Source of the DNA: an uncultured Bacteroidales bacterium
GTDB lineage: Bacteria; Bacteroidota; Bacteroidia; Bacteroidales; UBA932
Length of the DNA: 64,000 nt
NCBI GenBank assembly: GCA_944326245.1
Contig: CALVDF010000006.1
Coordinates: 51,641 to 115,640, forward strand
Direction: 5' to 3'
Below the pieces are notes generated by a model, which saw only the letters and a program-made list of their open reading frames with translations, was not told where the DNA came from and did not search any database. Both the position numbers and the translations under genes were made by a program. Below, in pieces: positions 8,300-17,594 of this stretch (position 1 is its first letter; the number at the start of each line of letters is the position of its first letter).

Positions 8300-9625
8300 A
8301 TGTCTACTATTCAAACCGTGAAGAAGAACTATGCATTGCCCATCGCAATGATGTACTTGCTGTTCTTCATGATTGCCTTCGTGACAAATCTCTGCAACCC
8401 GATGGCAGTCATCGTGAAAAACCAGTTTGCGGCCACCAACCTGATGGCTCAGCTCGGCAATGCCGCCAATTTTATCGCATACGCTGTAATGGGTATACCC
8501 GCAGGTCTGTTGCTCAAGCGGATCGGCTACCGCAAGACGGCTCTTACAGCCCTGGTAGTCGGTTTTGTGGGAGTGTTCCTCCAGTACCTTTCCGGATGGG
8601 ACAGTGTGCAGAGCTATTGGGTTTACCTTTCCGGTGCATTCATCGCCGGTTTCTGCATGTGTATGCTCAATACCGTCGTGAATCCTATGCTGAATACTCT
8701 TGGCGGCGGAGGCAAGCGGGGCAACCAGCTCATTCAGTTCGGAGGCGTAGGTAATTCTCTTGCGGCCACATTCGTGACTATCTTTGTAGGTGCCCTTGTA
8801 GGTGATGCGTCCAAGGCCAGGATATCGGATGCCACTCCGGCCCTGTTCATTGCCATGGGCATTTTCCTTCTGGTGTTTATAGTGTTGTCCTTTGTCCAGA
8901 TCCCTGAACCCGATCAGGAGAAGGCATCCGAGGCTGCCCGCAGGCCGGCACAGGGAGGCAAGCATTACAGCGCTTTCTCGTTCCGTCATTTCAACCTTGG
9001 TATCATCGCCATATTCCTGTATCTCGGGGTGGAAGTCGGAATACCCACCTATGTACTGCAGTATCTGTCGACACCCGTCGATGCCGCAACTCCCGGTTTC
9101 GGCATGGATTCCGGAGTAGCCGCTTCAGTGGCAGGAGTCTTCTGGCTGATGATGCTTATCGGCCGTCTTTGCGGCGGACTGCTGGGAGGCAGGTTCTCCA
9201 GCCGTACGCAGATACTCTTCGTATCTTCAGTCTGCATAGTATTCATACTCCTGGGCATGTTCCTGCCGACTGACATCATGATGACTTTCTTCGGATTCGA
9301 AGGTGCGACCGGACAGTTCGTATCCGCCAAGATCCCTGTCGGAATGGCTTTGCTGGTCCTCTGCGGTCTGTGCACTTCCGTATGCTGGGGCGGAATATTC
9401 AATATGGCAGTCGAAGGTCTTGGACGTTATACGTCCGTGGCATCCGGCATGTTCATGACCATGGTATGCGGCGGAGGTATTCTCATACCGCTTCAGGGAG
9501 CGATAGCCGACGTTTCCGGCTCATTCCTCACAAGCTTTGCAGTTCCGCTTATTTGCTCGGTATATATATTCTTCTATGCCCTGGTAGGGTACAGGAATGT
9601 CAATAAGGATATAGTAACAGACTAA
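8300..9625 (+). CDS. FucP/GluP-type sugar:H+ symporter (MFS)
   Basis: Reading from the ATG at 8300 gives 441 residues with about 12 membrane segments. The N-terminal FxxFVTNLCNPMAVIVKN pattern, the GIPAGLLLKRIGYRKT loop and the GRLCGG loop in the second half are those of the fucose/glucose/galactose:H+ symporter group of the major facilitator superfamily. The gene is followed 11 bases later by a ROK-family sugar kinase, so the pair probably takes up and phosphorylates glucose or a related hexose. A TTG start at 8264 is possible but unlikely. The exact sugar cannot be decided from sequence. Confidence 0.85.
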   Translation: MSTIQTVKKNYALPIAMMYLLFFMIAFVTNLCNPMAVIVKNQFAATNLMAQLGNAANFIAYAVMGIPAGLLLKRIGYRKTALTALVVGFVGVFLQYLSGWDSVQSYWVYLSGAFIAGFCMCMLNTVVNPMLNTLGGGGKRGNQLIQFGGVGNSLAATFVTIFVGALVGDASKARISDATPALFIAMGIFLLVFIVLSFVQIPEPDQEKASEAARRPAQGGKHYSAFSFRHFNLGIIAIFLYLGVEVGIPTYVLQYLSTPVDAATPGFGMDSGVAASVAGVFWLMMLIGRLCGGLLGGRFSSRTQILFVSSVCIVFILLGMFLPTDIMMTFFGFEGATGQFVSAKIPVGMALLVLCGLCTSVCWGGIFNMAVEGLGRYTSVASGMFMTMVCGGGILIPLQGAIADVSGSFLTSFAVPLICSVYIFFYALVGYRNVNKDIVTD

Positions 9626-9636
9626 AAATTGATATT

Positions 9637-10611
9637 ATGGCAAAACAGGCACTTGTAATGGGCATCGATGTGGGCGGCCAGTCCACGAAGCTGGGTGTAG
9701 TGGATGCACGCGGCAATATTCTTTACCAGAGTGTAATCTCTTCTCTCCAAAGGGAACTTTCTTCGTACGTGGACGATCTGACGACCGCCATCAGCGATCT
9801 TATAAAGAAAGCTGAAGCTGACGGAGAAGTAAAGGGAATAGGCATCGGGGCCCCCAACGGCAACTATTATAAGGGCACGATAGAATTTGCCCCGAATCTT
9901 AAGTGGGCATACGATGAAAACGACAAGCCTATGGTCATTTTCTTTGCCAAGATGATCAAGGATATCGTAGGTGTTCCTGTTGCCATCACTAACGATGCAA
10001 ACGCGGCTGCAGTGGGGGAAATGACTTACGGTATAGCCAAGGGGATGAAGGATTTCATCATGATAACCCTAGGCACCGGTGTAGGCAGCGGCATAGTAAT
10101 AAACGGAAATATCGTGTACGGCCATGACGGGTTTGCCGGAGAACTGGGTCATACTACAATTATCCGTGAAGGCAGGCAGTGCAACTGCGGACGCAAGGGC
10201 TGTCTCGAGACTTATACTTCAGCTACCGGCGTTGCACGTACTGCGCGCGAGTTCCTTGCCGAGCGCAGGGACAAGAGCTTGCTCCGCAGCCTTGATCCGG
10301 AGACCATTACCTCCAAGGACATCTATGATGCGGCAACCAAAGGGGACAAACTGGCAATAGAGATATTCCACTATACCGGCAGGATCATGGGTGAGGCATT
10401 TGCCAATTTCGTGGCATTCAGTGCTCCTGAGGCCATTATCCTGTTCGGTGGACTTGCAAGGTCCAAGGAGTTCCTCACCGAATCCATACTGGATGCGATG
10501 AATGCCAATCTGCTGGATATCTGGAAAGGCAAGATCCGCCTCCTCTATTCCACGTTGAAGGATTCCGATGCCGCCATTCTCGGTGCCAGTGCTCTGGCGT
10601 GGGAACTGTAG
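9637..10611 (+). CDS. ROK-family glucokinase-like sugar kinase
   Basis: This encodes 324 residues. The ATP-binding DVGGQSTKLGVVD motif is at residues 8-20, and the ROK zinc site is seen as GELGH followed by CNCGRKGC near residues 175-185. The catalytic Asp lies in the TNDANAAA segment. The enzyme is cytoplasmic and would phosphorylate a hexose, most likely glucose, at C6 using ATP. It is the second gene of a two-gene unit with the upstream permease and ends at a strong bidirectional hairpin shared with prfB. ROK proteins can also be repressors, but there is no N-terminal helix-turn-helix here. Confidence 0.88.
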   Translation: MAKQALVMGIDVGGQSTKLGVVDARGNILYQSVISSLQRELSSYVDDLTTAISDLIKKAEADGEVKGIGIGAPNGNYYKGTIEFAPNLKWAYDENDKPMVIFFAKMIKDIVGVPVAITNDANAAAVGEMTYGIAKGMKDFIMITLGTGVGSGIVINGNIVYGHDGFAGELGHTTIIREGRQCNCGRKGCLETYTSATGVARTAREFLAERRDKSLLRSLDPETITSKDIYDAATKGDKLAIEIFHYTGRIMGEAFANFVAFSAPEAIILFGGLARSKEFLTESILDAMNANLLDIWKGKIRLLYSTLKDSDAAILGASALAWEL

Positions 10612-10632
10612 CGGACAGTTGAACATAAAGAA

Positions 10633-10678
10633 AGGAAGCGCTTCCGTCATCAGTGATGAAGGAGCGCTTCCTCTTTTT
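10633..10678. terminator. Bidirectional terminator between the ROK kinase and prfB
   Basis: A long near-perfect hairpin (AGGAAGCGCT on the left, AGCGCTTCCT on the right, with further inner pairing TCATC/GATGA around loop AGT) is followed by TTTTT on the + strand and by a T-rich tract on the reverse strand. It separates two convergent genes and can serve both. Confidence 0.85.
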
Positions 10679-10685
10679 CTTCGTA

Positions 10686-11775
10686 CTAGTTCTGACCGCC
10701 TTCCATCAGATACTTTTTCATGAATGCGTTGAGATCTCCGTCAAGGACACCTTGCGTGTCAGAGGTTTCGTAGCCTGTCCGCAGGTCCTTTACCATCTTG
10801 TAGGGATGCAGGACGTAGCTGCGTATCTGGGAACCCCATTCGATTTTTTTCTTCTTTCCTTCAAGCTCTGCCTGTTTCTCCTTGCGCTTTTTCAGCTCCA
10901 GGTCATAGAGGTGCGATTTGAGGATGCGCAGGGCCCTTTGCCTGTTGTCCAGCTGTGAGCGGGTCTCTGTATTTTCGACTACGATGCCTGTCGGTATGTG
11001 GCGTACGCGTACTCCCGTCTCGACCTTGTTGACATTCTGCCCTCCTGCTCCGGATGAACGGTATGTGTCCCATTCCAGATCCGCCGGATTGATCTCTATC
11101 TCGATGGTGTCGTCCACCAGGGGGTATACGAACACTGACGAGAATGTAGTCTGCCGCTTGCCCTGGGCATTGAACGGGGATATGCGTACCAGACGGTGCA
11201 CACCGCTCTCTCCCTTGAGATAGCCGAAGGCGTAGTCCCCTTCGAATTCTATGGTGACTGATTTTATTCCTGCTTCGTCCCCCTCGATCAGGTCGCTGAC
11301 CGTGACCTTGTATCCGTTGCGCTCTCCCCATCTGACGTACATGCGCATGAGCATTGCCGACCAGTCATTGCTCTCCGTGCCTCCTGCTCCGGAGTTGATT
11401 TTCAGGATTGCGCCCAGATTGTCACCTTCTTCTCCAAGCATGTTGCGCAGCTCCAGGTCTTCTACCTTGCCGACGAGTTGTTCAAAATGGCTGTCCGCGT
11501 CATTCTGGGCTGATTCGTCTTCCTTTGCAAACTCCAGCAGGACTTCCAGATCATCGTCCATCCTTCTGATGTCATCATAGGCATCAGTCCAGAATTTTAT
11601 CCCGGACATTTTCTTGAGATATGCTTCGGCCTGTTTGGGGTCGTCCCAGAAGCCTGCTTCGTTACTGTGCTGCTGCATTGCAGCTACCTGCTCCTTCTTT
11701 GAAGCGATGTCAAAGACACCTCCCCAGCGTGTCGATACGCTGACGCAAGTCTCTCACCTGTTCTGTGGTAATCAT
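10686..11775 (-). CDS. prfB: Peptide chain release factor 2 with programmed +1 frameshift
   Basis: RF2 recognises UGA/UAA and triggers peptide release. The gene starts at the ATG at 11775 and reads 21 codons to an in-frame TGA at 11712-11710. The slippery context is GGGAGG TGT CTT TGA C, the classical autoregulatory +1 frameshift site: an SD-like GGGAGG just upstream, then CTT, a poor UGA context and a following C. After the shift, translation continues GAC ATC GCT into the remaining 341 codons, for 362 residues in total. The SPF recognition motif and the GGQ catalytic motif (GAGGQNVNK) are both present. Annotating only from the internal ATG at 11678 would lose the N-terminus. A -7 box lies 29 bases upstream. 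Confidence 0.96.
11709..11731 (-). promoter_or_regulatory. prfB programmed +1 frameshift site
   Basis: The site contains an SD-like GGGAGG, a three-base spacer and CTT-TGA-C. Known biology: scarce RF2 slows termination at UGA, the ribosome shifts from CTT to TTT, and RF2 is made. It shows that rRNA anti-SD pairing still acts here although most genes in the window lack SD leaders. Confidence 0.93.
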
Positions 11776-11804
11776 CTTCCGTGTTATGTTTGTAATTAGG
11801 ATTG

Positions 11805-11812
11805 CAAATATA
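11805..11812 (-). promoter_or_regulatory. -7 box of prfB
   Basis: TATATTTG on the reverse strand matches TAnnTTTG and lies 29 bases before the prfB ATG. It also lies after the stop of the upstream serine hydrolase gene, so prfB can be transcribed on its own. Confidence 0.55.
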
Positions 11813-11830
11813 GCAAAAGGGACGTTATAT

Positions 11831-13156
11831 TCAGCCTTTGTCAGCGACTGAGTACAGGTCCTGTTCCGGCCAGGAGTCTACGCGGGATGATGCGGTGCGG
11901 TACATCCTGTCTATGTATCTCGTGAATTTGGAGCCTTTCCAGGAACTGGTGTTTGTGGCAAACATCCAGATGCTTCCGTCGGCCTGTTTTTTGACCAGGG
12001 CACTGGTGCCTGCCAGTGTCCCGGTGCGGGACCAGTCCGAACGGGCACCGGCGCGGACCCAGCCTATGGGACGGTATGGATCGTCCGGATCACAGGTCAT
12101 GGTACGTATGCTTTCGGCTGACAGGATGTCCGGTATTGCGGGATCCCCGTCTATGGAAGCGACAAACCTTACGAATTCGGACGGAGATGCGACCCATGCG
12201 CCAGCTCCCAGCAGGCCTTCTATGTTGCTTCCACCGTAGCTGCGCCATAGGGTGTCCCCGCTGTTGTCAAATGCAGGTACCGGTTCCGAGTCATGAGTCT
12301 CGTAGTAACGGACTTCATTGGGGTACTTGTCTTCATACAGGTTGTGGGCCAGATGCATATCGTAGCATCCTGCCGGGTGCAGGATGTTTTCCTGGCAGTA
12401 TTCCTCGTAGTCCATGCCGCTGCATACCTCTACTATCTTGGTCAGTATGAGGTAGCCCAGGTTGGAATATCTGAAGCCGTATCCTGGTGTGTATCCAAGT
12501 CTCTCGCCCAAGGCGTATTCTATCACCCGGTCCATGTCGGGCACGGTGTCCAGGTCTTCCCAGATCATGATTTCCCTGGTGGTGAAAAGGGGGTCTCCGC
12601 GGTGCATGGTGAATCCCGCTTCATGGCGCAGCAGCTGGTTGACGGTTATGTCCTTGATGCGTCTGTCCCGTATGTGGCTGAATTGGGGGCAGTCCAGAAT
12701 GCCTCCCTTGCCGAATACCTTGTCGTCGAGGCTCAGGACCTTGCGTTCGCATAGCTGCATGATGGCTGTCGCAGTTACCAGTTTTGAAAGGGAAGCTATG
12801 CGCATGATGTTGCCTGGGGACATAGGTATACCGGCCTCTTCGTCGGCCCATCCGTAGCCTTTGGAGTAGATGAGCCTTCCGTCTTTCATCACGGCCAGGC
12901 TGCCTCCCTTTATCTCCCACCTTTTCATGAACCTTTCTATGTAGGAGTCCAGGGCCTCTACCTGCTCGGTACTGCTGAGGTCGTTGGTTATGAATCTGTT
13001 TATGGAGACATAGTTCTCGTCTCCATATGAGTCTTCACTCATGTCTTCTGCCCGGTCTCCTGTGCTGTCCGTGCGTCCCTTCACAGTAATGACTGCAAGG
13101 GATACGGCGGCTGCAAGGACCAGCATGCCTGCGGATATTTTCCAGAGTCTCTTCAT
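11831..13156 (-). CDS. Class C beta-lactamase-like periplasmic serine hydrolase
   Basis: This encodes 441 residues. A signal peptide or anchor (about residues 5-26) is followed by a low-complexity acidic linker and then the serine hydrolase fold. The catalytic SxxK is S122-L-S-K125, the second motif YxN is Y230-S-N232, and the third motif, normally KTG or HxG, appears as RTG (SRTGTLAGT). The family includes AmpC, D-alanyl-D-alanine carboxypeptidases and esterases; the RTG variant and the sequence as a whole do not point to true beta-lactamase. It starts directly after the stop of a LysR-type gene, so the two are co-transcribed. Confidence 0.85.
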   Translation of the reverse strand: MKRLWKISAGMLVLAAAVSLAVITVKGRTDSTGDRAEDMSEDSYGDENYVSINRFITNDLSSTEQVEALDSYIERFMKRWEIKGGSLAVMKDGRLIYSKGYGWADEEAGIPMSPGNIMRIASLSKLVTATAIMQLCERKVLSLDDKVFGKGGILDCPQFSHIRDRRIKDITVNQLLRHEAGFTMHRGDPLFTTREIMIWEDLDTVPDMDRVIEYALGERLGYTPGYGFRYSNLGYLILTKIVEVCSGMDYEEYCQENILHPAGCYDMHLAHNLYEDKYPNEVRYYETHDSEPVPAFDNSGDTLWRSYGGSNIEGLLGAGAWVASPSEFVRFVASIDGDPAIPDILSAESIRTMTCDPDDPYRPIGWVRAGARSDWSRTGTLAGTSALVKKQADGSIWMFATNTSSWKGSKFTRYIDRMYRTASSRVDSWPEQDLYSVADKG

Positions 13157-13759
13157 TTATTTGAAAGTACGGCAGCAGAGCAGGAAATCTTCGACGGCCG
13201 GGTTGTCGGCGGAGTCCGATTTCTTCCGGTTGAGATACCATGTCATGGCCGGACGGGATGCTCCTGCGATGGATACTGTAGCAAATACCGTGCTATCCGT
13301 GTTCGGGATAGGGGCATCCGTAACGGCGATGTCCGCTTCTCCGTCTTCCAGCATTATGGCGGATTCTTCCCTGGCCCTTTCCAGCAGGGCTATTTCTGTG
13401 CCTGGGTAGATGCGGCAGAAGTTGTCGGCGAGTGGCTTAAGGATGAATTTTGCTGCTTCGGGGTTGGCCGCTATCGTGAGCTGCCTCCGCTCATCCCTGC
13501 GGACCGGTACCAGTTCCCTGTCTGCGCACCTGTATAGGTTGAGTATCTTTTCTGCGTAGTCAAAGAGTATGCGGCCCTTGGGGGTCAGAACAGTCTCCCG
13601 TCTGCTCCTGAAGAACAGGGCGTCTCCTATTGCGTTCTCAAGTTCTGAGATATGGTTGCTTACCGCCGGCTGCGTAATGCCCAGCTCTTTGGCAGCAGCT
13701 GTGAAGGAACCCTTCACGGCCACTGTAAAAAACACTTTAAGTCTGTAATCGCAAATCAT
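13157..13759 (-). CDS. Short LysR-type transcriptional regulator
   Basis: The first 60 residues are a standard LysR winged helix-turn-helix (FFTVAVKGSFTAAAKELGITQ PAVSNHI, split here, followed by LEN). The whole protein is only 200 residues against ~300 for the family. After a linker, one lobe of the periplasmic-binding-like effector domain can be followed (LTIAANPEA onward) to about residue 170, and the second lobe is largely missing. No frameshift is evident in the next bases, because the stop abuts the ATG of the serine hydrolase. It could be a natural short regulator or a decayed one. The pair resembles the ampR-ampC idea but is co-directional, not divergent. Confidence 0.8.
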   Translation of the reverse strand: MICDYRLKVFFTVAVKGSFTAAAKELGITQPAVSNHISELENAIGDALFFRSRRETVLTPKGRILFDYAEKILNLYRCADRELVPVRRDERRQLTIAANPEAAKFILKPLADNFCRIYPGTEIALLERAREESAIMLEDGEADIAVTDAPIPNTDSTVFATVSIAGASRPAMTWYLNRKKSDSADNPAVEDFLLCCRTFK

Positions 13760-13779
13760 AGTATTTCAGTCGTAAGTTG

Positions 13780-16700
13780 TCACTGTATGTCGTCACCTAT
13801 GCTGTTGGTGGTGGGTACCCAGTTTTTGTTCAGGGCTTGGGTAGCGTCCGCTGTTTCCGCCCCGGGGTTGTTGGTTACCCTGTAGGTGGCCAGGTCGGAA
13901 ATCTGCCTGGCAGGAAGCTGTCCGTAGAATGTCTCCAGCGCGGTCTCATCGAGTCCGCAGCTGTAGAGGTCTACTTGGAGCAGACTGGAACAACCTGTTA
14001 TGTCGAGTGACGAAAGGCTGTTGGAGTGATCCAGATTGAGGAGCTTCAGGTCCTTGCATCCCTGTATATTGAGGGATGCCATTCTGCCGTTGCTTGTCAG
14101 GGAAAGTGTATCAAGTGCTGTGTATCCGCTGAGATTCAGTGAGTACGGAGATACATTGGAACTGTTGGAGTTGTTGCTCATGATCAGGAGCTCCAAAGTC
14201 TGGCTTGCATTCAGGTTGCAGGCAGACATGTCCAGCTTGAAGTTGTCAGAGATTCTGGCCTGACGCAATTTGTTGCCTTCTGCGAGTGTAATGGATGTGG
14301 CATCGTCATTTGATCTGAATGTGAGGTTTTCCAGCGAGGGCAAGTCGAATGAGAGGTTGCCGTTCAGCATGGAATTGTATATATTCAGGTATTTGAGACT
14401 GCTCATTCCGTTGCATTTGAGATCTTTGAGACCGGATCCGCAGTTGAGGTCCAGCGAACTTACTGCCTGGCAATTGTTGAGGTTCAGGGTGTCGATGGGA
14501 ACAGCATTGTATAGCGTAATCGAATTGAGGGCAGTCAGGTTCTCGCAGTTCAGTATGCTGAGGTTGGACATGTCCTGCAGCACTATATTTTCCAATTTTG
14601 CATTTGCGCGAAGATCCAGTATATCTATGTAGGGCAGGTATCTTAGCGACAGGCTGCGGAGATTGGTGAATTCGCTGACGTCCAATGACGGCAATATGGC
14701 TTGTGAATTGTTCTTTATGAGTATTGACTCCAGAGCAGTACATCCGCTTGTGTTTAGCAGATACAATTGGGAACAATATGTTATGGCCAACTCTCTCAAT
14801 GAAGTGGATCCGTTTACCGACAGGCGGCTCAAGCTTTCATGATAGGTGGATTCTGATCCGACCTTAAGACTTTCTGCACTTGTATTTTCCAGGCTGACCA
14901 TGGCCAGTTTGGGACAGGATGAGTTGCAGCCGATATTCACGTGCCTGATGCTGTATCCGTTGAGGTTGATCTGTGTAATATTGTCGCAGTCATCCAGATA
15001 GAACCTGTCGATGGCTCCGTCTTCAAGGGTGAAGCCGGAAAACTGTGGCAGCCCGTATATCCTCAAGGAGCTGATGCTGCTGCATCCGTCCATTATCAGT
15101 GATGTCAGCGGCAGGCTGCTGTCACTGCTTCGTATGTAGACAGAATCCAGATCGGAACATCCGGAGAAATCCAGGGTCTCCAATGGCATGCTGTAGTTGC
15201 TGTGGCTTGAGTAATAGTAAAATGTTTTCAGGGCGGAACTGTCTATTTTAAGGTTTTCAAGCTTACTGATTTCTTCGTTGTTGAGGGACATGTCCTCAAT
15301 GCCTGAATGGCTGATGTCAAGTGATATAAGTGATGATCCGATTATGTTGTTTGGTAGGCTTTTCAGCATTTGACAGCCACTCAGGTTTACTGTATCCATG
15401 ACGTAGCAGTAGTCCAGGGCCACAGAATTGAGTCTTGCATTGGAGGAGATGTCAAGTGTGGCCAAAGAGTCGGAATGGTAGATAGTAAGTTTGTCCAAAT
15501 CGGCACCAGGTGCTTCGAACCTTTTCAGTTTCCTGAGAAAATACAGGTATACGTCGTTCAGTTCCGTGCATCCGTCCAGATTTATGTATCTTACGGCGTT
15601 TTGGTTCGACGAGCTGCTGCTTTGCACCGATAGCTCTTTCAGGACCGGACTTCCGGAGAAGTCCAGGGATTCGATGGTGGAGCCGTTTCCGATATAGAGG
15701 CCGGCTTTGTTCAGGGATGTACATCCGCTAAGGTCAAGTGAAGCCAGGGGGTAATACGAGCCTGACAGGTCCAATGTCTCCAGGGAAGTACATCCGGCAA
15801 GATTGATATCCGCTATAGAGGAGTTGTTGTCCAGTATCACCGACACCAGGAGGGGTGAGGCTGGCAGTGATAGTGCAGTAAGCTTGCTGCACTCAGTTAT
15901 GCTGACTGATTCAATCTGCGGCAGTCCATCTTCACCTGTTGACAAGGATCCAAGGGACGTGAGGTTATCCAGCGTCACAGACTTAACGGGAAGTCCGGAA
16001 ATATTGAGGCTGTTCAGGCTTGTTGCATCTGATATGCTCAATGCTTTCAGTGCAGAAAGTGAGCTGAGATCAAGTTCCTGGATGCTGGAATTTTCCAAGG
16101 TAAAGTCCATAAGCGAGGAGCATCCGTCAATGGTAATGCTAGTGACATATAGCAAGTCTGCCATGTTGATATGGTCTCCTGTGATGACAAAGTTTCCTGT
16201 CGAGGAAAGATTGATTGCGCGGCTGGGACCATTGACTGTGAACATTAGTGTTGAGTCCTGCCCTTCTATTCTGTAGAGCGAGCAGTATCCTGCAATTTCA
16301 ATGGTACCTGTTGAACTTGTGCTGAAAGCAATGCTTTGTTGGTGCCCGTTGGATTGCAGCAGAGGGAGGGCATAGCTGTTGAATTCTTCAGCCTTGAAGG
16401 AAGCTTCCAGATAAGAACTGTTGCCGCCGGAGATGTCGCGGATTGTTGTAAATCTCAGTGTATCTCCGGAATTGCCTGAGATGGATGGTCTGACAGCATT
16501 GACTGATTCACCTGTCGTGAGATTCTCTACGCTATAGGAACTCAAAGCCTCTGAAGATAGAGTCATAGTCCAGTTTCCGAGTTTGCTGGTAACAATGACG
16601 TCCCGCGATACGTTGCTGGCAGCAGGGAACATCAGGGCTTCTGCTGAGAACTGTATAAGTTCGAACGGCTCACCGTCTCCATCATTGAAGCTGCCTTCCG

Positions 16701-17589
16701 TAAATGTGTCTTCAAAGGTGATTTCATCTATGCTGAAACCTGCTTCAGTATTGTCCTTGTGAAGGTAAATGGTGATAGTATAGTCTTTACCAGCATCTAT
16801 GGGTGATGGCAGTGCTGTACGGAATGTGGTATTGCCGCTGCCTGTTATTTCTGTTTTGAGCTCCAGTGCGGGACTTGTCTCTACTGTCGGGAAAGTATAG
16901 ATGTAGTCAGAATGGCACGCAGTACCTGTGATGTTCATGGCAGACGATATTGATCCTGAACCGGAATAGGAGTAAGAGAAGTCCGGACCGAAGGATACCG
17001 AGGTTGCGACTCCATTGATTGTGGCATTGACGTTGTCGAAGTAGTTCTGTACGTTTGAGACAGTGTCGGAACCGATGATTATTTTGAGTACGGTACGTAT
17101 CCTGGCAATTGCCCTAGTCATGGCAATGCTTTCTTCAGTGGAGCCTGAGTAGTCGGGAATGCCTCCGAAGAGGATATCCTGTCCTGTGCCCTGTGCGCCT
17201 GCTGTCGTGATGGACAGCAGTGTGTCCGGCATGGCGGAGCGTACTTCTAGCCATTCGGAGTGTTCGGAGACATTGGTAAACAGTATCTCGGAAGCATCGG
17301 CAGGAATGGTGAAATAGTAGATGCCGTCGTCTGTTCTGCTGTCCTGCACGATAGGGGTGACGGCGGATGCTGTCGTTCCGTTGAACGGATAGGCAAATAT
17401 GGAATCCACCATAACGGTCTCTTCCGCTTTTGTCGTTTCTATGTCAAATGACGGGTATTGCGTGCGCAGGGCCAGAGACTCTGTTTTGGGGCCGGTGACT
17501 ATAGGATCTTCTATCCTCTGGCATCCGTAAACTGCAAGAACAGCGGCGAGTGCTGCTCCCAAAATATATATTTTAGATATTCTGTCCAT
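13780..17589 (-). CDS. Giant surface lipoprotein: fimbrillin-like module, BACON-like domain and long LRR array
   Basis: This encodes 1,269 residues. A lipoprotein signal ends at C23 (AVYGC). Residues ~45-290 form a fimbrillin-like module: an AYPF motif at 66-69, a FTIPADASEILFTNV strand pair, an arginine-containing helix (TRAIARIRTVL), and a C-terminal YTITIYLHKDN strand. A BACON-like beta-sandwich (about 305-425) follows. The remaining ~780 residues are leucine-rich repeats with spacing near 20-24 residues, many of the form LDLSGCTSL. No catalytic motif is seen. It would sit on the outer membrane and bind a partner or surface. It is the last gene of the six-gene operon and starts 5 bases after the previous stop. 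The function is not known. Confidence 0.8.
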   Translation of the reverse strand: MDRISKIYILGAALAAVLAVYGCQRIEDPIVTGPKTESLALRTQYPSFDIETTKAEETVMVDSIFAYPFNGTTASAVTPIVQDSRTDDGIYYFTIPADASEILFTNVSEHSEWLEVRSAMPDTLLSITTAGAQGTGQDILFGGIPDYSGSTEESIAMTRAIARIRTVLKIIIGSDTVSNVQNYFDNVNATINGVATSVSFGPDFSYSYSGSGSISSAMNITGTACHSDYIYTFPTVETSPALELKTEITGSGNTTFRTALPSPIDAGKDYTITIYLHKDNTEAGFSIDEITFEDTFTEGSFNDGDGEPFELIQFSAEALMFPAASNVSRDVIVTSKLGNWTMTLSSEALSSYSVENLTTGESVNAVRPSISGNSGDTLRFTTIRDISGGNSSYLEASFKAEEFNSYALPLLQSNGHQQSIAFSTSSTGTIEIAGYCSLYRIEGQDSTLMFTVNGPSRAINLSSTGNFVITGDHINMADLLYVTSITIDGCSSLMDFTLENSSIQELDLSSLSALKALSISDATSLNSLNISGLPVKSVTLDNLTSLGSLSTGEDGLPQIESVSITECSKLTALSLPASPLLVSVILDNNSSIADINLAGCTSLETLDLSGSYYPLASLDLSGCTSLNKAGLYIGNGSTIESLDFSGSPVLKELSVQSSSSSNQNAVRYINLDGCTELNDVYLYFLRKLKRFEAPGADLDKLTIYHSDSLATLDISSNARLNSVALDYCYVMDTVNLSGCQMLKSLPNNIIGSSLISLDISHSGIEDMSLNNEEISKLENLKIDSSALKTFYYYSSHSNYSMPLETLDFSGCSDLDSVYIRSSDSSLPLTSLIMDGCSSISSLRIYGLPQFSGFTLEDGAIDRFYLDDCDNITQINLNGYSIRHVNIGCNSSCPKLAMVSLENTSAESLKVGSESTYHESLSRLSVNGSTSLRELAITYCSQLYLLNTSGCTALESILIKNNSQAILPSLDVSEFTNLRSLSLRYLPYIDILDLRANAKLENIVLQDMSNLSILNCENLTALNSITLYNAVPIDTLNLNNCQAVSSLDLNCGSGLKDLKCNGMSSLKYLNIYNSMLNGNLSFDLPSLENLTFRSNDDATSITLAEGNKLRQARISDNFKLDMSACNLNASQTLELLIMSNNSNSSNVSPYSLNLSGYTALDTLSLTSNGRMASLNIQGCKDLKLLNLDHSNSLSSLDITGCSSLLQVDLYSCGLDETALETFYGQLPARQISDLATYRVTNNPGAETADATQALNKNWVPTTNSIGDDIQ

Positions 17590-17594
17590 GGCTG

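Noticed and set aside
13780..17589. Repeated short DNA units suspected to be a CRISPR array or tandem satellite
   Set aside because: The repeats are in frame and imperfect, and encode leucine-rich repeats. There is no constant spacer pattern.
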